Source: Phaeosaccion multiseriatum (taxonomy: Eukaryota > Ochrophyta, other classes). Taken from it: a stretch of 64,000 bases of DNA. The stretch covers positions 1,550,001 through 1,614,000 of the forward strand of contig OZ218953.1 of NCBI GenBank assembly GCA_965112735.1. Direction: 5' to 3'. A program made the position numbers and the translations under genes. Every line of letters begins with the position of its first letter. Position 1 is the first letter of the stretch. This document shows positions 46,098-58,313 of this stretch, piece by piece. The notes below the pieces were generated by a model. It was not told the DNA's origin. It saw nothing but the letters and a program-made list of their open reading frames with translations, and made no database searches.

Positions 46098-47232
46098 GGG
46101 GAGGGAGGGAGACTTGCCACCGAGTGCCATCGACTGCACTCGCACCGGCTCTTGCCATACATGTGCTGGTGCTTTCGATTTGGCCCCACAGGTATCAAAC
46201 GATACGAAGAGGGACTGTGGATATACATGTCTCCATATGGCAGTCCATGCCTACTTGGAGAGTAGAGAGCTACTATAGAGCCTTTTGCCGGTGCTTCTTT
46301 CGCAGCAGGCGTACAATAGAGTTTCTCGACGCAAGTGCAGCAGAGTGCGCGTTGATATACGGGGAGGGGAATGGAGAGGAAGGGAGGAGACCGGTGTTGG
46401 GGGCACGTGTGAGACCTTCCAGCTCAGTGTGTGGCACAACTGTGTGAAGGTGGGAAGATTCTCCGCCCTGACAAGTACATTACGGGGATGGGGGGGCATG
46501 TTTATATTTTGGGACAAGAGGCACCGCCTGGGTCTCTAGGACTAAATAGGGAAGGCGGTGGTCTCGGAGGCACGGAGGACAGCGTGGGGTGCATACGCTA
46601 TGGCAGGGAGCGACCCTTCGCCATGGAGAGAAGTACTTTCCTTTGTCCTCCAGCACTACATGTATGGGTGGGTTTGTTTGTGCAAGAGGAGTGGGGTTTT
46701 GGGGGTTTTGTTTAATTCAAGCATCTTCTTGTGTTGCCTCCAAGCAGTAGTCACAGTTGACAAGAACATCCAGACGAAGCGTTTTATACTTGGGACATGT
46801 GTGGTCATTTGCATATCGTACAGTCAGTACTTGCTCGTCATTGGAAGAGAAGATAAAATACAAAAAAAAAAAAAAATGTGGGCTGTGGTTATATAGGAGT
46901 GTTGGAGCCTAGCCTCGAGGGAGCGGTCTGGGCCCTAAAAGTAAAGGTCCAATATACACTTGAAAACTGAACGAAAGGCTCCCTTCCCCTGGCCAGAGAG
47001 TACATGGCTCGAGCAGGTGTAGGTACAGTAGCTAAGCATAGCGTAGCTCAAAATCGTTGATAGGGGCAACCTTTCGCAATCGCGCCGCCCTACGAAATGC
47101 CACAGAGGCACCTTTCCCATCATCAATCATTTTAGTGCCCCACACACCTTCGCCGATAGAGGGATAGATCACGACACAACGCCTCTGAGGGAGGGCGTCC
47201 GTCCGGAGGGGGAGGGTGCAGTCGCGACTGAA
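46098..47232. other. Convergent gap, zinc-ribbon gene / superoxide dismutase
   Basis: 1.1 kb without a supported gene. It has an A-run at 46861-46875 and is less GC-rich than most of the window; probably 3' UTRs. Confidence 0.5.
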
Positions 47233-49437
47233 CTACGCGGCGAAGTTTGCGTTGGCGAACTGTTGTGAGAGGAGGGGAGGAGGGGGAAGCAGCAGTAGAG
47301 TCAGGACAGAAGGGACCGAGGGAAACAAATAAAACAGGATACGAAACCGACACCGAAGAGCGTCAAAACTTGCCACGGTGACTGACTGTCCACAAGCACA
47401 TGCCGCATCAACGGACATGCCCCAACGCTGCTCAAGACCAGAGACTTGCAGAAAGCTCCCTCTCACTCACCTCCCAATTTACGATGTTCCAGAACGCCGC
47501 AATGTAGCCGGGCCTCGAGTTTCGGTAGTCGATGTAGTAGGCGTGCTGTTGTCATCGGAGCGAAGCGCAGAGCCAGAGGAGAGCATATGGGCAAGGAGGA
47601 GGTGGGAGGGGAGGTGGAGAGAAGAGGCGTGACTGGCATGCGGGGGGGAGCATGGATGTGCCGGCAATGAAACAGAAGAGAGAGGCGCCACCTCAGACAA
47701 AGTAAAGCCCGACCAGAGCGATGGCATGCCTCCCTTTCTCGTCCTCCTCTTGACATGTAAGCATCCACTTCTTCCTTCTGAACCATGCGCACGAGAAACT
47801 TCCTTCCTTTTGAGCCATGCGAACGAGAACCCCCCCCCCCCCCCGGGGTTCAGAAAGCCCTTCGCACCCCAAGTGCAGACACTTAGAAAGGGTCTTCGCA
47901 CACCAAGTGCAGACACTCGAAGTCTCTTCCTCTTAAGCCTGCAGCGCACCTCCCACACGTCGCAGGTGAGAATGGGCTTGCCGCAGCCCTCCTTGACGGG
48001 GTTGCTGGCGTCGTGTGTACCTGTTTGATGAGGCACGGCCCAAAGCAAAGCGTTGCAGGATGGTCAGTCAGCAGGAGGCGGGCCCGCATTCACGAACGCA
48101 CCGCCCCGGGAAACAAGTTCAGGCAAAGCTGCTGTTGGAGCTACGATACCCATGGTAAGGCCACCCTCCTGCATTCCTATGTCCTTCCAACCAAGCCGAG
48201 ACCATTGCTTCTCCCTATAACTCTAATTGAATTACTCTGGGTGTTTCCTTTGGCGTTCCGTGGTGACCTCTAGAGTCAAGCTCCATCTACTGTCCCAGGT
48301 GGGGGGGGGCACACGTGTGTCGACTCACCCTCAATCGCCAGCGTTCCATCGTCCTTCTTCACCAGCCTGAAGGGTTCAACCCAACCACAATACAGCAGAG
48401 AGAGAGAGAGAGCTTAGATTACATGTGTCAGTGGAGAGGGGAAGAGTTGGCGTCGCATACATCGTGCAATTCGGAGTAACAACAACAACAGCAACAACAT
48501 CATGAAGAGCTGATGCTCCCTCACCATGCCCAGCCGCTGCCGAAGTGCCCGGCCGCCACTGCTGAGAACTTGGCCTTGAACTCGTCGAAGGAGCCGAAGG
48601 CCGCCTTGATGGCCTCTCCCACTGCCCCGGTGGCCTCTCCCCCTCCTGTGGGGGACAGCGAGTTCCACTGCAAGCCAGGCGAGAGAGAGAGACATATACA
48701 TATTAACTTGCAAGTGAACTACGATTTCAAAAAAGACTAAAGGCGACTCCGACCTCTCGCGGAGCAACCCTCATCCCCCTCCCCTCCGTCTCCCCTTCCC
48801 CCTCTTCCCCTCTGTCCCTCTGCCTCCTTCCTTCTTCACGTACGTAGAAGGTGTGGTTCCACACTTGCGCGGCGTTGTTAAAGGTGCCTGTCGAGCATTG
48901 TCATGGCCACCAGAGACAGTGGCAGAGGAAAGAGACACAAAAATGAGTAAAAAGAAGGGAGATGGGGAAGACCATGCGGCGTCCTTCCCTTCTTCCCTTC
49001 CGACTATAGCCCAACCCGCTGCCCCTTGCTTCAAGTGCACGCACCTCCGGAGGAGGAAAGCATGATCTCGTCAAGGCTCTTGCCCTGCAGCTCCGTATCG
49101 GTGGCAATGGCGGCGTTCAGCTTGGTGACATAGGCGGCGTGGTGCTTGCCGTAGTGGTACTCGATCTGTTTGCACAAGAGTGGGAGGAGGCGCGAGTGCG
49201 TGGGAAACGCGCAAAGAGTAGCGAAGGGGAGGAAAGCAGAGAAGAGGAGGCTACCCTCTTTCTTCCCTCTCCCCTTATTGTGGGAGGATCGTGGAAGCCT
49301 TTCTTGCGGGTTGAAGGTACAAAAAAGCCCCCTCATCGGCATTTCGGCGCCAAACGTACAGTTTCCTCGCTGATGTGCGGGGCCAGAGAGTCCTTGGCCC
49401 AGGGAAGAGCGGGGAGCGTGATGGGAGCTGTGGTCAT
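47233..49437 (-). CDS. SODB: Iron superoxide dismutase
   Basis: Fe-SOD converts superoxide to oxygen and hydrogen peroxide. Eight minus-strand exons: 49437-49360, 49165-49045, 48887-48844, 48667-48525, 48366-48329, 48020-47950, 47545-47471 and 47259-47233. They join to 198 residues, the normal bacterial-type length. Metal ligands are His30 in '[13 protein letters not shown]', His78 in 'QVWNHTFYW', and Asp162 and His166 in '[14 protein letters not shown]'. 'WNHTFYWNSLSP' and 'FGSGWAWLV' favour iron over manganese. The sequence is close to the bacterial SodB pattern throughout, yet it is cut by seven introns. As read, it has no targeting peptide, so it is either cytosolic or has a leader exon further upstream in the 1.4-kb gap. 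Confidence 0.94.
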
Positions 49438-50820
49438 CCTGCAATGTTGTATGTTTTGTTCTTAGCTACCGCCCAAATGAAAAAAAAAAAAAGTGTCCTT
49501 ACGTAACTTTTCTTTTTCCCATGTCCCTCTGCTACCCTCAGTCGTCAAGTCATTGAGCAAGGACAGAGAGGTGAGCGAGGACGCGCGACCCCCCCCCCCC
49601 CCCCGTGGCTCCTGCCGCTTCCCAGTTGCCTGAGCTGGTTTGATTTCTCGCGGCTTTTCCCACGCTTCTTCAGTCCCTCCACCATATCTTCTCCCCCCCC
49701 TCCTACCTGATACTGCCTCCCGTCCTGTGGCTCGGCACAGCGTGCGAGCATGTGCAGCCCTTCTGTCCCTCTTTCCTCCTACCGGCTCGGTCCGCGGCTT
49801 GCCGTTCCTTTGTTGCTGCTTCTGTGTCCACCCACCCACACACGTGCCTCACCCCCTTTTTTTGGGTCTCCTGGCACGAAAAGCGGCACTGCTCACTCAT
49901 GGGGAGCGTGTGGCAACGTCCTTTCCCAATTGAATCTTCTTGTGGGGCACAAGACGCACAGTCACTTTGCAGGGACTTGCCTAATGTCTCACTCTGCCGC
50001 TCTCTCGTCCTTTCTGTTACCCTCGTGCTCCGTCTCCACCACCAACCCGTTCCTTCCCTCCTCCTCCCCAACTCCCCTCCTCGCTCTTGCAGGTGGCAGT
50101 CGCACGCACACGCACGCATTTTGTTGGCAAGGGAGCGGCAGCAGAGGCGTTGAGAGGGGGGTGGACCACACAGAATCTTTGCAGGTAAGAAAAGCTTTTG
50201 TCAAGAACATCTTCACGGGCAGTCGGGCAGGGCTGTCACCTCCTTCATGCACGTGTCCTGGCAAGAGTATGGCTTTGGTTCGTGTGTCGCTCAGCCTTTC
50301 AGGTGTACCGTGTAGGCAGGGGCAAGAGCCCCGGAGAGAGGGTGGGGGGATGGAGAGAGTGTGTGAGCCTTGGGGAGCGTGGGGTTCATGGCCACCAGAC
50401 GCGTCAACATTGGAGGGAAGACTCCATGGAGCAGGGTGGCGCCAAGTGGTGGCGGAAGTGGCATGGAGAAGAATGTAGCTGCTCTCGATGTGTCTGCAAG
50501 TTATCGCACGCTGTCTTACCTCTCTCAAACCCCATGTCCTGCTCATGCACCTTACCCGCGCCACGCAGCGCAGAGGTAGGTGCCTCTGTCGCCACTCACC
50601 GAGGAAGGGGGGAGGGGGAGAGGCGAGCAAAAAAGCCGCCACAGGACGCCACAGCAGGGGCCCCGCGATGCCAGGCTAGGCAGGCCTGAAGATGGCAATG
50701 TACGGCTGCTATCGCTGAGTGGCAGCAGGGCGGGAGGGAGGGCGGGGCCCGAAGTGTAGCGAGGAGGCTTCCCGAGGCGAGGGGAAGGGGAGGGGGCTGA
50801 CGTAAGCTGACGGGAGCATT
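49438..50820. other. Divergent gap, superoxide dismutase / exportin-7
   Basis: 1.4 kb with an A-run at 49479-49491 and a C-run at 49588-49605. It must hold both promoters and could hide a leader exon for the dismutase. I see no independent gene I can support. Confidence 0.45.
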
Positions 50821-53800
50821 ATGGATGCGGCGCAGCTCAAGACGGTGGAGGACCTGTGCAACCAGCTGTACAACTCCTCCGACAACGCCGCCAGAAACGC
50901 GGCCCAGCAGCAGCTGCTGAGTCTGCAGCAAAACGCAGAGTACATCCCACAGTGCCAGTACATCCTGGACAAGAGTGAAAGGTACGCACACATGATGAGA
51001 TGAGAGAGAGAGAAGGGGAAAAGCAGAAGCAGAGAAAAATCGATGCGGGGCTGGGTCTTAAGCAGATGTCCAGCGAGAAGTAAAGTCGGTGTCTCATTGG
51101 CCTAACTGATGGCCGCCCCCTTTGCCCCCTCTACATTGTCCCTCACCCCGTATCCCTCTCCTCCCCTCGGTCTTGGCTGTGTACACGACACCCTGTCCCT
51201 CCCCACGCACGCACGCACGTACGCACGCACGCGCCACGCGCCTGCGTACTGGGTCTATTCACTCGTCCTTCCCACCCACCCTGCCCACGTGCCCACCCCA
51301 CCCACACTGCCCCACTGCTGCACTCTTCAGTCCGTATGCGCTGCTGCTGGCGGCCAACAGCCTCACCCGCCTCATCTCTTCGCACTGGAACAACTTCACC
51401 GTCTCGCAAAGGGTGGACATCCGGAATTACATTCTTGGGTACCTGGCAAGTGCGGGGCCCAACCTGGACAAGAATGTCGTAACGTCGCTTATTCAGGTGA
51501 GTGGTGTTTGCTGTTGTGTGTCTTGTTGTGGGAGGCGCATTGCTGCACAGGAGGAGGGAGATGACAAGTCTCGCAACGTTCACAGAGTATTGACTCGAAG
51601 GAAGGGGGAGGGGATAAATACGGTGACGTCTTGACTGACAAACAAAATTGCCCAAATGAAGAAAACCTCGAAACAATCTGTCAATCCCCTGACTATCAGT
51701 GATGACAAGTTTCACGAAGAGATTCAGATGGACTCATATGGAAGAGGGAAGGAAGGGGTTGAGGGAGGGAGAAGGAAGAAGACGAGCAGAGGAGCGCGAG
51801 ATGTATGTATCATGTATCATACGACATGATTTCGCTGACTCACTAACTCACTGACTGACTGACTGACTGACTGACTGACTGACCCCATCCCTCCTCCCCT
51901 CCCTCCCTACTCCTTGCCTTACCTGGTCTTTGTCAGCTGCTGTGCCGGATCACCAAACTGGGGTGGTTCGAGGACCCGCAGCACAGGGAGCTCGTGGAGG
52001 AGGTGAAACGCTTCCTGCAGGCCACAGTCAATCACTGCATCATCGGGTTAAGGATACTCTGCCAGGTGCGCGTGGGCGTGGGCGTGGGCGCGTGCGTGGA
52101 TGTAGGCTTGAGCGTGGGCTTGAGTGTGGGCGTGGGTGTGGGCGTCGGCGCTTGGGGGAGAGGAGGAGCGAGAGGGCTCGTTGCAGGGGGAGGAGAAAGA
52201 GGAGGAGGGTGTGGAGACACTTGTCGATGCCTATTGGAGGAGAAGGAGTAAGAGGAGTGGAGAATGAGGCCAGGCCCATGCAAAGATAGTGGGAGCGGAG
52301 AAAGGTTCATGCGGGATGGAAGGGGCCAAAAGCTGCCGTCCAGTCAACCTCACCATCTTGGTGATATCACTCTACCATTCATTGCCTTATTCCATGACCT
52401 TGTTCTCACCAGCTTACTTTACCCTCCTGGCCTCCCTCTCTCTGTCTGTCTGCCTCTCTCTTCTCTCTCTCCCTCTTACTCCCACCCTCTCTCTCTTTCC
52501 CTCCCACCCCCTTTAGCTGGTGGAGGAGGTCAACACGCCCACCACCGGCCGCACCCTTCCCCAGCACCGCAAGACCGCCGTCTCCTTCCGGGATATTTGC
52601 CTGTTCCCCATCTTCCAGATTGCGCTGAACATCATGCAGCAGCTGCACCAGAAGGCCATTTCCAACATGTCGCCAGAACAGGTGCGTCGAAAGGTCGACC
52701 GACACTCGATAGATATCGAGACTCAATCTTCCACGTGCAATCTTCGCTCAACTCCCTCGAGTCCTTCAGCATGGGTTTGTAAGGCTGTGCCCTACTGCAT
52801 TGATAACCGACAGACCGGTCGCCTGATCGAGCGAGTCAGTAGTGGTGGGAGGGGCCAGCACGCACATGCCTGCCCTCCGTTAAGATTGGGGATTGTGGTG
52901 TGGCCATACGCTTCCCCTACACGTGTCGAAACACGCATGGACTACCCCTTCTCTCTGCCCCTTCTGTTCCGTATCCTTTCCCTCACCTCACCCCGACCTC
53001 TTTTCTTCTCCCTGCGGCTTTGTCTGCATCGCCTCCATGCACACACCCCTCTGCGTATCGTATGGTTTTGGCTCTGCTGCCATCTGGTTGGGGGGGGGGG
53101 GCGCACATGTGTGTGTGTGCTGCGTGTGTGTGTGTGTGCGTGTGTGTGTGTCGCAGGAGGTTAAGCTCGGCGAGGCGGCCTTGACGCTCTTCACGCGCTG
53201 TCTGGGTTACGACTTTATCGGCACAAACCCTGATGAGTCCAGCGAGGACGTGGGAACCATCCAGGTAGGGAGGGTGGCCAGAGAGAAGACAGACCAGAGA
53301 GAGGCGTTGGGGTGGGGAGGGGCGGGAAGGAGGGCCGGTAGTGAGAGTGGTAGTCAAGTATAGTGCCATTCATCTTATCTGTAGGGTCGGAATGGAATGA
53401 GTCAATGCGACTTGCTGTCCGCGCTGCCCCCCCCCCCCCCCCCCCCTTCTTCCACCCCGGTCGGTCTCTTCCCTCCCTTGTCCCTTCCTCACTTGTGGGG
53501 CGAGAGTTGTTGTTGGGTCTTTTCGCTCTACATACACGTGCACCACCTGCAGGTGTGCGCAGGCCGTGCACCTGACCTCTGATGGACGCCCTTCCCCGTA
53601 CGCTCGACCCCGCTTTCTCTTTCACTGTTCTCACGTCTGGTCATGAACCCCATCCTCCCCACCCACCGTCCTTCCTACCTTCCTACCTGCCTACCACCTA
53701 CCCAATTACCCTCCCACACGCCCTCCCCACCCTCTACCTACCAATTTACCTACCCACCCACCACCCACCTTCCGGCCCACCTCTACCCCGTATGCACACA

Positions 53801-56800
53801 CGCACGCACACACGCACACACGCACACACGCACGCACGCACAGGTGCCCACCTCGTGGAAAGACGTCATCTCAGACCCCGCCACCATGTCTCTGCTCTTC
53901 TCCTTCTACAAGACCACCACCCCTCCCCGCAGCCAGCTCGCCATGCAGGGCGTGGTGCTCATGTCTTCAGTGAGGCGATCTCTCTTCGCCAAGGAGCACG
54001 GCCGAGCTACCTATCTGCAGCAGCTCATGGACTTCCTGAGGGAGGTGCTGCAGTCTCAGCAGGGGTTGGAGCACCAGGACAACTACCACGAGTTCTGTCG
54101 GCAGGTGGGTGGGTGGGTGGGTGGGTGGGTGGTGGGTGGATCAGAGGGGGAGGGAGGGGGAGGGAGGGGGACGGAAGCATGGCAGAGTCAACCGATCACT
54201 CAAGCGATAATTTAATCAATACCTACCATGTTCCTCACAGCTGGGCCGGCTAAAGGCGAACTACCAACTGACGGAGCTGGTGAAGGTAGAGGGGTATTTG
54301 GAGTGGGTAGAGGTGGCGGCGACGTTCACCGTCACCTCTCTGGAGCAGTGGCGATGGTCTACCAACAGCATACACTACCTGCTTGCCCTTTGGGGGCGTC
54401 TCGTCACGGCGGTGCCGTACGTCCGGCCGGACACGGGGGCGAAGAACCACACGCAGCGGCTGCAGGACTGCGTGATTCGCGTAGTCAAGGCCTATGTGGT
54501 GCACATGGTGGACAGCGTCGATGTAAGTGCTGCCCAAGAAAGGGAGGGTGGGGGGGGGGAGGAAAGGAGAGAGAGGCAGGTTTAGGGTTAGGGATAGGGT
54601 GGGATGGGGTAGGCGGTTCGAGAGAGAGAGCAGCAACAGCAGACGCAGCAGCTCTCAGCCGCTCACCCCCCACCCCCTCCCCCAAACCTCTCTCTCTCTC
54701 TCTCTCACACACACACAAGCACGCACGCACTCATACTTGTTTCCCTGCTGCTCTGTCTGCGGCAATGTGTAGGTGGTGATTGCCAATGAGGGGGGGGTGG
54801 ACGACCCTCTCGAGGACGAGGGCAGCTTGAGGGAGCAGCTGGACAGGCTGCCGGTCATCAGCAGGTGCGTACCTGGTGTCAGTTAGATGTAGGATGTCAG
54901 ACAGTTTAGGGACTCAGTGGGTAGTGAGTCAGTCCGTCCGTCAATGAGGCAGCACTCAGTGATTCATAAGAGCTTGACCCTTTCGCAAGGCCTCCCTTTG
55001 GCAAGGCTACTCCTCATCCTCCCTTTACGACTCCGGGACTGTTAACCGTACGTACGTACGTCTCTTTCTCTCTCAGTTTCGGCTGCTGATAACTGCATAT
55101 ACCGGCCTGATAGCTGCTGATAGCTGCTGATACCGGCGCTGATAGCGCTACTCACACATGTGTCCTGTTGGTCCATTGCAACCACCCATTCGATTGTCGT
55201 TTGTCAGGTTCGAGTACACGCACACGGCGCAGTTCATCCTGTCCATCTTCGACCCCTTACTGGAGCAGTACACGAATATGCTGCAAGCCCTCCAGGTTAG
55301 TAGGCACTTGTTTTCGCCTCCTCGACTGGCAAAGGGGAGAGGGAGAGGGAGGGAGATACAGAGATACAGACGGGGGGAGAGGGAGAGAGAGGGACGAAGA
55401 GAGGGTGAGTATGGCGAAGAGGAAAGATAAGTTTGTGGGTTCTGTGCTCCACAGTATCTATACAATTTCACTCTCTCACTCTGTGGGTGAACCACCTCAC
55501 CCAAATGGTCTCGCCTATCCTGGCCTCTGTCTATGTGCGTCTGAGCCGTCCCTCGTTCCTTCCCCTTGCCCCTCCCTCCCCCCTCCTCCAGTCTCAGCAA
55601 GGCATGCCCCTCAACGGACAAACCGCAATTACGGCCACTCGGCTGGAGCGGAAGCTGACGTGGCTAGTCTACATCGTGGGAGCGATAGTTGGCGGTTACA
55701 GCTGGCAAGACGCTACAGCTAGCGACGGAGTGGAGACTATCGACGCTGGGCTCAGTAGGAGGTGCGTGAAGGCTGAGCAGCAGCGAGGAGGAGGCAGTAA
55801 ATCGTTTGTGGCCGAGGAAGACACACATGAGATGGAGAGGAAAGAAGAGGAAAGGAGAGGAGAGGAAGGGAAACATCGTTTGTCCCCCCTCCGCCCCCCT
55901 CCCACTGTTTGGCTCTCTTTCTCTCACACACGTACCACCCTACTCTCTCTCCCCCTCCCTCTCTTGTCTCCCTCCCTCCCTCCCTCTCTTCTCTCCCTCC
56001 CTCCCTCCCTCCCTCCCTCTCCGTCTCTCCCTGTCTGTCATGCAGGGTGTTTCAATTGGCCCACGCTGTGGAGTACCGGTTGACGGCCACCAACGGACAG
56101 GGCAAGGCAGACGAGTGCCTGGAGTTTGCAATGCTGTACTTCTTCCAGGTACGGCAGGCTATGAGTATGAGTATGAGTATATATATATATAAAGAGAAGA
56201 GCATGAGTATGAGTGTGAGTATGAGTGTGAGTATGAGTGTGAGTATGAGTATGAGGGGTGGAGCCCAAGGGAGGGCGGATGGGCCGGGAAGCGATGTGTG
56301 CTTGAATGCTCTCCACCCCTCTCGTCTTTTGCCTCTTTTTATGTCCGCCTCTTTACGTGTTGCTGCCCGTCTGCCGCCCATCTGCTGCCATCTGCAGACT
56401 TTCAAGCGCATGTACATGTGGGAGCAGCAGGGGCTGGCCTCACAGACCACCCTCATGGTGTTCAGCAGCGTCTCCAAGTCGGACTTCGATAACAGCAACC
56501 CTAAGGCAAAGGTGGGTGCCTGTAGTGTCCAGCGGGCAGAGAGAGAGCAAGGGAGGGGGGGGGGGAGATAAGATAAGAGAGAGAAAGGAATGATGGGCTC
56601 TGAGGCGTACGCTCCTACCCCGTTCTCTCCCTCTATCCCTCCCTCCATCCCACCATTCAGTCCTTCGCGCGCTTCTTCGAGCACATGGGCATGGGCGAGC
56701 ACCGCGCTGTCATCAACACCATCATCGCCAAAATCGGCAACAATCTCAAGGTGTGTGCCTAGGAATTAGGAATGCATTGTTGCTTTGCTTGCTTGCTTGC

Positions 56801-58269
56801 CTGCTTCATTCGCGGACGGGCTCCATCGCCCTCTTGCCCGTCCCCCGCTCTGATCCGCTCCTTGCGTCCCTCCCTCTCCTTCTCTCCCTCCTTCCCTCGC
56901 TCTCTCCTTCCCTCGCTTCCTCCCTCCCTCCCTCTCCTTATTCTATACCATTCTGTTTTGTGCGCTGTACGCAGTACTGGCCCAACAACACGGAGGTGGT
57001 GGGGCGCACCCTGGCGCTGTTCTTCGACCTGGCCTCGGGCTACTCGAGCAGCAAGATGCTCCTCGGCCTCGATACGGTCAAGTACCTGCTCGCCAACCAC
57101 ACGGCGGAGTTCTTCCCCTTCCTCAGGTGAGTGAGTGAGTGAGTGAGTGAGTGAGAGGGAGTTAAGAAGAGGATGAGTGTGGCAAATCGGAGAGGGGCAA
57201 ATCGGAGGAGGAGCAGCTCTTTCTCCCTCTCTGTCTCTCCACAGCCCCCACAGCTCCTCTTGGTGGGATAAGAAGCCCTTCCTCTGCTCGCTGGGTATGG
57301 GTAGCCTTTGAAAGCTAAGGGCCTTGCCTACTTGCCTTCTTGCCTTCTTGCCTGGCCTTGCCGCCTCTCCCCCTCTCTTGACCCACTTTGACCAACAGTG
57401 TGCCAAGTAACACACGGAGTCGCACGACGTTCCACATGACGTTGGCTCGCCTCATCTTCATCAGCTCGCTCGGCAACATGTCCTCCATGTTCGACACCTT
57501 CATCGAACCCCTGCAGTTGGTGCTTCAGCAGCTCGCGGGGGCCCCCTCCTTTCGGGAACAGAGCGTCAAGCAGGTGAGGGTGTGGGGGGAGGAGGAGGAA
57601 GAGGAGGAGGAGGAGGAGGAGGAGGAGGAGGAGAAGGAGGAGGAGGAGGAGAAGGAAAAGGGGCTATGTACCGAGCGGGGGGGGGGGGGGATGAGAGTAG
57701 ACGGGGTGCCCCCACTCCCATGACGACGATGACGATATCACCCACCCCAAACACTCAACTCTCATTGTTCCGCGTCATTCTGTTTGGTGTCGAGTCCTGT
57801 CCTGTTTGTCCGGTGCTGTCGTGCCCTGCGCCTTGCCTTGTCTTGACAACATGGTGACAACCTTGTACATCCCTGTCCACCTCGTACTTTGAACTGTGTG
57901 CTGTTCAGGCGTTGATCGGCGTGTGTAGGGACCTGCGCGGCGTGACGGCGGCAACCAACAACAAGCGGGCCTACCAAGCACTCTTCGAGGCCATCTACCC
58001 GCACCACTTCGCCGTATTTGTGCGGGCCGCGGAGGAGTGCCACGACCTGCCCGAGGTGACCACAGCCCTGCTCAAGTTCCTGCAGGAGTTTGTGTACAAC
58101 AAGGCGCAGCGCCTGGTTTTCGAGCAGTCCTCGCCCAACGGCATCTTGCTGTTTCGGGAGACGAGCAAGATTATCTGTGCCTATGGCTCGAGGCTGCTCA
58201 TGGCGCCGGTGGTCAACGATGTGTACAAGGTGTGTCTGTGTGTTTTGTGTTTGTTCTTGTGTCATGTGT

Positions 58270-58313
<44 letters not shown>

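Noticed and set aside
50198-50689. Open reading of 163 codons before exportin-7
   Set aside because: No ordered protein features, and several frames of similar length overlap; not better than chance in GC-rich DNA.
51840-51890. (TGAC)n run in XPO7 intron 2
   Set aside because: An ordinary tetranucleotide microsatellite; nothing suggests a special role.
54582-54612. Telomere-like TTTAGGGTTAGGG
   Set aside because: Only two imperfect units inside an XPO7 intron; too short to mark an old telomere.
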